Positions 4,267 through 9,357 of a stretch of 9,357 nt of DNA are shown here, piece by piece. This DNA is from an uncultured Flavobacteriales bacterium (GTDB taxonomy: Bacteria; Bacteroidota; Bacteroidia; Palsa-965), in assembly GCA_937974275.1 (NCBI GenBank), contig CALJIF010000068.1:1-9357 (forward strand). Reading direction: 5' to 3'. Made by a program: the position numbers and the translations under genes. Numbering within the stretch: the stretch's first letter is position 1; each line of letters begins with the position of its first letter. The notes under the pieces are model-generated. The model made no database searches. It saw only the letters and a program-made list of their open reading frames with translations, and was not told the DNA's origin.

Positions 4267-5154
4267 TTATATACCGGATGATTTACCTGCAACTACACGT
4301 AATTTCTTATCGGTGATTTTGTAAGTGAGTACAGTTCCCATTTCCGCCGGTTCTCCATCGTAATGAATAGCACCCGGTGCTTCACGTTGAATCCTCACTT
4401 CATGACCGGTGTACGTCTCCACGAATCGGCTTTTATGAATGTTCTTGGCAAACAATCGAATTGCTAAACTCAACATATTAAACCAGCGAAAAGGTTTTAA
4501 TACGGCAATATGGAGTAAACTATCCGTAACGCTAGCTTCCGGCGCAATCCAGGCGTTGTTTCCATACTGCCCCGCATTAGCTACCGTAACTAAAAACGCT
4601 TGCCGTTCCAAGGTTTTGCCATCAATGGTAATCGTTAAGTGCTCGCCTTGATAAGCGATAAATTCTCGTACCGTTATCTGCGCGTAAGTTTTTAATCCGC
4701 GTGTTTTACTATCGGCAAATAACTTTCCGATTCGTGCATCAAAACCAACACCGGAAGTGCAAAAGAACGGCTGATTGTTTACTTCAGGACAGTCCATTTC
4801 AACAATGGTTCCATCATTAATTAACTTCATCGCTTCCACATGATTCATAGGAACGCCCAGATGACGCGCCAATCCGTTGCCCGAGCCGAAGGGAAGAATT
4901 GCTAAAGCTGTTTTAGTTCCGGCCAAAACTTCCGCTAATTGACTTACAGTTCCATCGCCACCAACGGCCACAGCAATATCAAAATTGCCTTCCAATACCT
5001 TTTTGAAAATATTGTCTTTGTCGCTGATGTTTTTCCATAGAAAAATCTCCGCATCATAGTCTGCCTTCAACAGGCGCTGAATCAACTCCAGGCGATTGGT
5101 CTTTTTATCGGGTCCTGAATTGGGATTAATGACGAATGCGACTCGTTTCTTCAT
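4267..5154 (-). CDS. YegS/BmrU (diacylglycerol kinase catalytic domain) family lipid kinase
   Basis: The family phosphorylates diacylglycerol, sphingoid bases or related lipids with ATP at the inner membrane face. The 295-residue length is normal. Motifs seen are VAFVINPNSG (5-14), the nucleotide-binding GGDGT (65-69), ILPFGSGNGLARHLG (86-100), the NAGQYGNNAWIAPEA block (193-207) and HYDGEP (264-269) near the C-terminus. Where many relatives have DG-L after the P-x-A segment, this protein has TDSLLHI (210-216) with D211 kept and Ser in place of Gly. Substrate specificity cannot be read from the sequence. It is the last gene of the minus-strand operon, 25 nt after the glycosyltransferase stop. 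The context suggests that it phosphorylates a lipid handled by the other two proteins or recycles diacylglycerol. Confidence 0.9.
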   Translation of the reverse strand: MKKRVAFVINPNSGPDKKTNRLELIQRLLKADYDAEIFLWKNISDKDNIFKKVLEGNFDIAVAVGGDGTVSQLAEVLAGTKTALAILPFGSGNGLARHLGVPMNHVEAMKLINDGTIVEMDCPEVNNQPFFCTSGVGFDARIGKLFADSKTRGLKTYAQITVREFIAYQGEHLTITIDGKTLERQAFLVTVANAGQYGNNAWIAPEASVTDSLLHIAVLKPFRWFNMLSLAIRLFAKNIHKSRFVETYTGHEVRIQREAPGAIHYDGEPAEMGTVLTYKITDKKLRVVAGKSSGI

Positions 5155-5179
5155 TGTTGCTAATCTACATGAATTTATA

Positions 5180-6319
5180 TTATGCGGGAATGAGTTGCGG
5201 CGTTATCGATTGCTGAAGTAATTCTTTGTCGAGTTCTGCAAGAATTATAGCACCGGCTTGCCGTTCCCAATCCCGGAATCCCCCGTTAGATTGCTGTTGT
5301 AGTGATAGCCACTTTAGAAACGGCGTTAAATTGAAATTATCGCCATTCAGACCAACACCGGCAGAGGCAGCATCATAAGCGTTGCATAATTGCTCAAAGT
5401 GCCCTTCAACCGGAACCATGAAACACTTTTTGTCGAGGTAATGTGCTTCGCAAATCGATTCGAATCCTGCAGTGCTTACTAACGCTTTGCATCGCGACAT
5501 AAAGTCAAGAAACTTAACATCATTCAAACGGTGTAATGTTAAGTTAGTGCGAACGTTAATAGTATCATGAGATCCGTCTAAATCAGTGAAAATGTGCAGC
5601 ACAGTATCCGGATTATCACGATGCCAGTTAATGAGATCTTCTCGGTAGCCCGGATTAACGGTATAACACAATAAGAAATCTTCCTGAGCAACTGTTAATT
5701 GCTTGATTTCGCCGCGCAACAATGGCGGAACAACTACAAGACGAGAGCTTTGTTTGGCAGGCGGCAATGGATAAATGGAGAGTCCTAGCAATTTAGAGCT
5801 GCCTTTGGCTGTGAAATTCGTGTATGCTTTCAGAAAAAGTCGATCTAAAAAATGTCCCGGAGGATGTTTATAGTGTTCGTGTTTATTGAGGTACTGGTGA
5901 GCAATAGAAATAATAGGAGGACGATTTGATGCAGCATGTTTTGAAGCATACAATGCGGTAATGGGTTCGTAGAAATTAATGATTACATCCGGACGATGAA
6001 AGCTGACTAAATCTCCAAGAATACGTGCGCTGCGGCGGTATGTACTTAATTCTCGAACGTTGTGAACTACGGTTTTAAATAAGTCAATTCCTTTATTGTC
6101 TTTTAAAACAAAATTCGGGCTTGGAATTTTGATCAAAGGAATGCCGGCGAATTTTTTAATTACGAATTCCGGAATCACGCGTCTTTTGCTTGCTCCTATT
6201 AATACCGCACATATGGTATAGCCATTTTGTTCAAGTATTGACTTCAATGCAATCGCTTGTGTCATATGACCTCGACCTTCCCCTTGAATAGTAAACAGTA
6301 CTTTTTTATCCGCTTTCAT
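5180..6319 (-). CDS. MurG-like glycosyltransferase family protein (GT-B fold)
   Basis: The 379-residue product has the two-domain layout of GT-B glycosyltransferases related to MurG and monogalactosyldiacylglycerol synthases. The N-terminal acceptor domain opens with VLFTIQGEGRGHMTQA (7-22), where the GEGRGH glycine loop and H18 correspond to the G-x-G-G-H region of MurG-type enzymes. The C-terminal donor domain has LDFMSRCKALVSTAGFESIC (271-290) followed by E291, then MVPVEGHFEQLCNA (301-314); these match the nucleotide-sugar pocket and the motif HxEQxxNA. No signal peptide or membrane helix is visible, so it should be cytoplasmic or peripheral. Donor and acceptor are unknown; its partners in the operon point to a lipid acceptor. 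The ATG at 6319 lies 24 nt after the upstream gene's stop. Confidence 0.83.
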   Translation of the reverse strand: MKADKKVLFTIQGEGRGHMTQAIALKSILEQNGYTICAVLIGASKRRVIPEFVIKKFAGIPLIKIPSPNFVLKDNKGIDLFKTVVHNVRELSTYRRSARILGDLVSFHRPDVIINFYEPITALYASKHAASNRPPIISIAHQYLNKHEHYKHPPGHFLDRLFLKAYTNFTAKGSSKLLGLSIYPLPPAKQSSRLVVVPPLLRGEIKQLTVAQEDFLLCYTVNPGYREDLINWHRDNPDTVLHIFTDLDGSHDTINVRTNLTLHRLNDVKFLDFMSRCKALVSTAGFESICEAHYLDKKCFMVPVEGHFEQLCNAYDAASAGVGLNGDNFNLTPFLKWLSLQQQSNGGFRDWERQAGAIILAELDKELLQQSITPQLIPA

Positions 6320-6343
6320 GCTATGATGTTAATGTTGTGTGAT

Positions 6344-7195
6344 TTATTGTGCTGATAATTTAACGCGCAGTGCGGCCAGCAATTCAGCTGCTTCCGGATC
6401 TTGCTCATCAAGGACATCTTGCTCTGCACGCGCTGAATGGGCTTCTGCGAATTGCTTCATCCATTCGGAATAATGAATGATTTCCCAATTGTTGTCCGGT
6501 GTTAAAACCAATGCTGTCAGCGATTCTACCCAGTCACCGCTATTTAAATAATGAATGTCATTGATGAACTTATTAGCAGGACTATGAATATGTCCGCAAA
6601 TAATACCTCTGCAATTCCGTGAACGCGCCACTTCGGATAATTGCGTTTCAAAATCAGAAATGAAGTTGACCGCACCTTTAACTTTGGCTTTAACTGCTTG
6701 CGAAAGGGAATAATACGGTAATCCTTTCCGTTCGCGATAAGCGTTGTAATGCCTATTTAACCAAAGGAGAAAGGTATAGCCAACATCCCCGAGTTTCGCA
6801 ATCCATTTTAATTTGGTGGTAACAGTATCAAACAAATCACCGTGTACCACATAATATCTTCCGGCAGGAGTTTCGAGTTTGTAATCGCGTCGTATAGAAA
6901 AACGGCCAAGCTTAAAAGGTATCACTTCATCCAAAAAGTCATCATGATTGCCGCGCAGATAAATCACTTCGCAACCTTTAGACGCTCGTTTCAGCACCAA
7001 TTTTAAAAACTTAGAATGCTGCTTTTTCCAGGTACCGGATTTGCGCAACTGCCAGCCGTCGATGATATCACCATTAAGAATAAGTTGATCGCATTTGTGA
7101 TGTTTCAGAAAGTGAACGACTTCTTTGGCTTTGCTGGATGAGGTTCCCAGATGTAAGTCGGACAATACGATAACGGGATAATACTTTTTTTTCAC
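6344..7195 (-). CDS. LpxH-like calcineurin-type metallophosphoesterase (putative UDP-2,3-diacylglucosamine diphosphatase family)
   Basis: The 283-residue product contains every metal-binding motif of the calcineurin-type phosphoesterases in order: SDLHLG (12-17), NGDIIDGW (41-48), RGNHDD (81-86), VVHGD (116-120), GHIHSP (201-206) and LNSGDW (218-223). The arrangement matches the LpxH-related group that hydrolyses UDP-2,3-diacylglucosamine to lipid X, but Bacteroidota can carry more than one such protein, so true LpxH activity is inferred and not shown. The C-terminal tail after about 250 is Ala/Glu-rich and less conserved. The start is GTG at 7195: an in-frame stop lies upstream with no ATG between, and the beta-strand VIVLSDLH begins almost at once. 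It is the first gene of the operon with the glycosyltransferase and lipid kinase, and it diverges from surE. Confidence 0.85.
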   Translation of the reverse strand: MKKKYYPVIVLSDLHLGTSSSKAKEVVHFLKHHKCDQLILNGDIIDGWQLRKSGTWKKQHSKFLKLVLKRASKGCEVIYLRGNHDDFLDEVIPFKLGRFSIRRDYKLETPAGRYYVVHGDLFDTVTTKLKWIAKLGDVGYTFLLWLNRHYNAYRERKGLPYYSLSQAVKAKVKGAVNFISDFETQLSEVARSRNCRGIICGHIHSPANKFINDIHYLNSGDWVESLTALVLTPDNNWEIIHYSEWMKQFAEAHSARAEQDVLDEQDPEAAELLAALRVKLSAQ

Positions 7196-7223
7196 GTTGG
7201 AAGAAGTTTTACAAAGCTCCTTT

Positions 7224-7242
7224 TACTGTATAACTACTGTAT
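7224..7242. repeat. Two TACTGTAT direct repeats with an 11-bp period
   Basis: TACTGTAT occurs at 7224-7231 and 7235-7242, so both copies lie on the same face of the helix. They sit 29-47 bp before the GTG of the metallophosphoesterase gene, a position suited to a regulator or to the promoter itself. No convincing TAnnTTTG element is seen here for that operon; GAGCTTTG on the minus strand near 7211-7218 is the nearest. Confidence 0.3.
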
Positions 7243-7284
7243 GATGTAGAAATGATGGCTCTATCAACAAATTGAATGCAGGAT

Positions 7285-7311
7285 GTTAATTCACAGTCAA
7301 TTGTGAATAAC
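7285..7311. repeat. Inverted repeat in the divergent surE promoter region
   Basis: ATTCACA (7289-7295) and TGTGAAT (7302-7308) pair perfectly around 6 nt, flanked by GTT and AAC with one extra A on the left. It may be an operator site. A second repeat of the same geometry lies 45 bp further right. Confidence 0.4.
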
Positions 7312-7333
7312 GTCGGAGTTAATCACGGCCTTG

Positions 7334-7359
7334 TTAACACGGTGTTGTGTTAATTTAAC
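7334..7359. repeat. Second inverted repeat and overlapping GTTAA-T-TTAAC palindrome
   Basis: TTAACAC (7334-7340) and GTGTTAA (7347-7353) pair perfectly around 6 nt. The right arm overlaps the odd palindrome GTTAATTTAAC (7349-7359). Together with GTTAATCACGG at 7318-7328 and GTTAACACGG at 7333-7342, the region holds four GTTAA-type half sites within about 75 bp, all upstream of the surE -7 element. Confidence 0.4.
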
Positions 7360-7392
7360 TTTTTAGAGCAAAGTCGCAAGGAGCGATGTAAG

Positions 7393-7400
7393 TAGTTTTG
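7393..7400 (+). promoter_or_regulatory. -7 promoter element directly in front of surE
   Basis: TAGTTTTG matches TAnnTTTG exactly and is followed by CAAC and the ATG at 7405, giving a probable leaderless or 1-4 nt leader transcript for surE, the small membrane protein gene and lpxB. No TTG box is present 17-23 nt upstream. An AAGGAG at 7378-7383 is too far from the ATG (21 nt) to act as a ribosome-binding site and would lie outside the transcript. Confidence 0.5.
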
Positions 7401-7404
7401 CAAC

Positions 7405-8181
7405 ATGACAAAAGAACGACCGCTGATTCTGGTTACTAATGATGATGGAATATATGCTCCCGGAATTCGTGCATTAGTGAAAGCCGCGCTGAAATTTGGA
7501 GATGTAGTTGTGGTGGCACCGGACAAACCGCAATCAGGAATGGGACATGCAATTACGATAAACTCAACGTTGCGTGTAGAAGAAGTTCATGCACATGAAG
7601 GCGCACAGTCTTGGAGTTGCAGCGGCACGCCGGTTGATTGCGTGAAGATGGCCGTGAACAAGTTGTTGCCGCGTAAACCCGATTTGTGTTTGTCGGGTAT
7701 TAATCACGGTGCGAATCATTCCATCAACGTAATTTATTCCGGAACAATGTCTGCAGCCATGGAAGGTGCCATTGAAGGTGTTCCGTCTATTGGTTTTTCG
7801 CTGTTGGATTATTCCATCGAAGCAGATTTTCGTGCCGCACAATATTACGCGGAACAGTTAATCGAATTTGTATTGAAGAATGGAATGGAGCGTGGCGTTT
7901 GTTTGAATGTCAATATACCTAAAGGTCCGGCTGAAGAAATAAAAGGTTTACGTGTAGCTCGCCAGGCACAAGGAACATGGATAGAAGAGTTGGATGAGCG
8001 CACAGATCCTGCGGGTCGAAAGTACTATTGGTTGACAGGACGATTTGAAAATTTTGAACCCGAAGCAGATGATACGGATGCCTATGCGCTGCAGCATAAT
8101 TATGTGTCTGTGGTACCTGTGCAATTCGATTTAACAGCGTACAATGTAATGCCCAACATCAAGCAACTGGAAGGACTATGA
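7405..8181 (+). CDS. surE: 5'/3'-nucleotidase SurE
   Basis: SurE is a cytoplasmic metal-dependent phosphatase that removes phosphate from nucleoside 5'- and 3'-monophosphates and can trim short polyphosphate. The 258-residue product has the expected length. Diagnostic motifs are ILVTNDDGIYAPGI (8-21) with metal ligands D13 and D14, PDKPQSGMGHAIT (39-51) with S44, SCSGTPVDCV (71-80), LSGINHGAN (96-104) with N100, and YSGTMSAAMEG (111-121). The C-terminal part carries LNVNIP (167-172) and the TDAYAL segment (224-229). The ATG at 7405 agrees with the family start and with the promoter right before it. The last four bases overlap the start of the next gene (ATGA), which implies translational coupling. 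It heads an operon with an unknown membrane protein and lpxB. Confidence 0.97.
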   Translation: MTKERPLILVTNDDGIYAPGIRALVKAALKFGDVVVVAPDKPQSGMGHAITINSTLRVEEVHAHEGAQSWSCSGTPVDCVKMAVNKLLPRKPDLCLSGINHGANHSINVIYSGTMSAAMEGAIEGVPSIGFSLLDYSIEADFRAAQYYAEQLIEFVLKNGMERGVCLNVNIPKGPAEEIKGLRVARQAQGTWIEELDERTDPAGRKYYWLTGRFENFEPEADDTDAYALQHNYVSVVPVQFDLTAYNVMPNIKQLEGL

Positions 8182-8480
8182 AAAAAGGACCTCTTGATCA
8201 TATTGCGGTAGGCGGCGTACTGGGACTTGTAATGCCGGTATTTGCCTTATTCGTGTATTACATGTTTACGTATCGTGTTCAGACTTCATTCAGCGGATTT
8301 ATTGAATATTTTGATCGTGTACATGTAATTGTAGGTGCAATAAGTTTGGGATGTTATGCAACAAATCTTCCGTTGTTCTTTTTGTTCTTGTGGCGCGAAT
8401 ACTACAATGCGGGACGAGGCGTTCTATTTGCAACGATCCTTTATACAGCTTGGGTAGTTTATGAAAAGTTTATTGCCTGA
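8178..8480 (+). CDS. Small three-helix membrane protein of unknown function
   Basis: I do not recognise this 100-residue protein. It is very hydrophobic, with likely membrane helices at about 10-32 (VGGVLGLVMPVFALFVYYMF), 47-71 (RVHVIVGAISLGCYATNLPLF region) and 81-97 (VLFATILYTAWVVY). The N-terminus MKKGPLDH is basic and could lie on the cytoplasmic side. No signal peptidase site, catalytic motif or known domain is seen. It overlaps surE by 4 nt (ATGA) and lpxB by 1 nt (TGATG), so it is locked into the operon and should be made together with both. The link to lpxB suggests a role in lipid A or envelope assembly, but this is inference from position only. No Shine-Dalgarno is needed if translation is coupled. 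Confidence 0.85.
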   Translation: MKKGPLDHIAVGGVLGLVMPVFALFVYYMFTYRVQTSFSGFIEYFDRVHVIVGAISLGCYATNLPLFFLFLWREYYNAGRGVLFATILYTAWVVYEKFIA

Positions 8481-9357
8481 TGAAGTATTACATCATAGCC
8501 GGTGAGGCGTCAGGAGATTTACACGCGTCTAATTTGGTAAAGGCATTGCGTGAGCGACAGCCTTTATCGGAGTTTAGAGGCTGGGGAGGGGATTTGATGC
8601 AAGCGCAGGGCGTGCACATTGTCAAACATTATCGGGAGTTGGCGTTCATGGGTTTTGTGGAAGTGTTGATGAACCTGAGAACCATCCTGCAAAATATCGA
8701 GAAAGCAAAACAAGATATTGCTGCATGGCAACCCGATGCAATCATATTAGTGGATTATCCCGGTTTTAATTTGCGCATTGCACCATTCGCCAAGAAGGCA
8801 GGAATACGTGTTATCTATTACATTTCTCCGCAAATATGGGCATGGAAAGAATCGCGGGTGAACACGATTAAAGCCAATGTCGATCACCTGTTTTGTATTC
8901 TGCCGTTCGAAAAAGATTTTTACGCGCGTCATCAGTATCCTGTTGATTATGTTGGGCATCCACTATTAGACGCAATTGATTTTAATTCCAAAAGCGATCT
9001 TCCTTTTGCAACGGAAAAGCCTATCGTAGCATTATTGCCGGGTAGCAGAAAACAAGAAATTGCAACCATGTTACCGTTAATGCTGGCGGCTGCGAAACAA
9101 TTTCCGCAATATGATTTTGTGATTGCAGGAGCTCCGGGTCAAACAGCTTCATATTATGAGTCTGTTATGGGTAATTCCAAAGTTCCGGTGGTATTCGGGA
9201 AAACTTATAATCTGCTTCAACATGCACGAGCTGCTTTAGTAACATCAGGAACTGCAACATTGGAAACAGCATTGTTTAAAGTGCCTCAGGTAGTTTGTTA
9301 TAAAGGAAGTGCTGTTTCATATTTAATAGCGAAACAGCTGGTGAAAGTCAAATACAT
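8480..9357 (+). CDS. lpxB: Lipid-A-disaccharide synthase LpxB, 3' end outside window
   Basis: LpxB joins UDP-2,3-diacylglucosamine and lipid X to form the beta-1,6 disaccharide of lipid A, releasing UDP; it is a peripheral inner-membrane enzyme of the GT19 family. The window holds 292 codons of an expected 370-380, so the C-terminal quarter is missing. Motifs present are AGEASGDLHASNLV (7-20), ELAFMGFVEVL (53-63), ILVDYPGFNLRI (89-100), YISPQIWAWKESRVNTI (114-130), VGHPLLD (158-164), LLPGSRKQEI (185-194) and LVTSGTATLETAL (253-265). The start is ATG at 8480, sharing one base with the stop of the preceding gene, and the protein opens directly with the expected KYYIIAGEASGD. The reading frame is intact to the window end. 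Its substrate lipid X is the product of LpxH-type enzymes, one relative of which is encoded divergently at 6344-7195. Confidence 0.97.
   Translation, partial: MKYYIIAGEASGDLHASNLVKALRERQPLSEFRGWGGDLMQAQGVHIVKHYRELAFMGFVEVLMNLRTILQNIEKAKQDIAAWQPDAIILVDYPGFNLRIAPFAKKAGIRVIYYISPQIWAWKESRVNTIKANVDHLFCILPFEKDFYARHQYPVDYVGHPLLDAIDFNSKSDLPFATEKPIVALLPGSRKQEIATMLPLMLAAAKQFPQYDFVIAGAPGQTASYYESVMGNSKVPVVFGKTYNLLQHARAALVTSGTATLETALFKVPQVVCYKGSAVSYLIAKQLVKVKY

Noticed and set aside
4439..4651. Plus-strand open frame inside the lipid kinase gene, with similar ones at 3806-4039, 7564-7842 (-) and 8747-8959 (-)
   Set aside because: All lie within well-supported genes in other frames and show no independent evidence of coding.
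7378..7383. AAGGAG as a Shine-Dalgarno site for surE
   Set aside because: It is 21 nt from the ATG and upstream of a perfect -7 element, so it would not be in the mRNA.
1..9357. CRISPR array, insertion sequence, phage or toxin-antitoxin genes
   Set aside because: No regularly spaced repeats, no terminal inverted repeats around a transposase, and every sizeable open frame with support belongs to a chromosomal family or the one unknown membrane protein.

Overview
The window looks like ordinary chromosome from a member of the Bacteroidota. Three things support this. Promoter -7 elements of the Bacteroidota form TAnnTTTG recur upstream of genes. Shine-Dalgarno sites at the usual distance are largely absent, with A-rich or very short leaders instead. 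The gene set also fits: a Bacteroidota-style secreted beta-barrel protein, a small NlpC/P60 hydrolase, and a surE - small membrane protein - lpxB cluster. GC content is moderate by eye. No transposase, integrase, phage gene or CRISPR array is visible. The order or genus cannot be fixed from this sequence.

Layout, left to right. 1-933 (-) is a Gfo/Idh/MocA NAD(P)-dependent oxidoreductase cut by the window start, divergent from pcm (1035-1703, +), the protein-L-isoaspartate O-methyltransferase. Next is a probably highly expressed outer-membrane protein (1828-2709, +) with its own promoter. It converges on smpB (2761-3213, -) across a bidirectional terminator. Two class II tRNA genes follow on the minus strand, tRNA-Leu(CAG) at 3288-3370 and tRNA-Leu(GAG) at 3536-3617. 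Between them lies a broken copy of the tRNA-Leu(CAG) 5' end carrying a 67-nt hairpin-rich insert. A secreted NlpC/P60 peptidoglycan hydrolase (3777-4265, +) then meets a three-gene minus-strand operon tail to tail. Read 5' to 3', that operon is an LpxH-like metallophosphoesterase (7195-6344), a MurG-like glycosyltransferase (6319-5180) and a YegS/diacylglycerol-kinase-family lipid kinase (5154-4267). Across a 209-bp divergent region rich in inverted repeats comes the plus-strand operon surE (7405-8181), a three-helix membrane protein of unknown function (8178-8480) and lpxB (8480 to the window end, truncated). The genes in this operon overlap by 4 nt and 1 nt.

Functionally, the right half is dominated by envelope lipid metabolism. 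LpxH and LpxB catalyse consecutive steps of lipid A synthesis, and an LpxH-family protein and LpxB sit in divergent operons here. The glycosyltransferase and lipid kinase that follow the LpxH-like gene suggest a glycolipid or lipid-modification route whose substrate cannot be read from the sequence. The left half is housekeeping: protein repair, trans-translation, leucine tRNAs and cell-wall turnover. The most unusual structure is the tRNA-Leu remnant. The promoter for the downstream tRNA sits directly in front of the broken copy, not the intact one.
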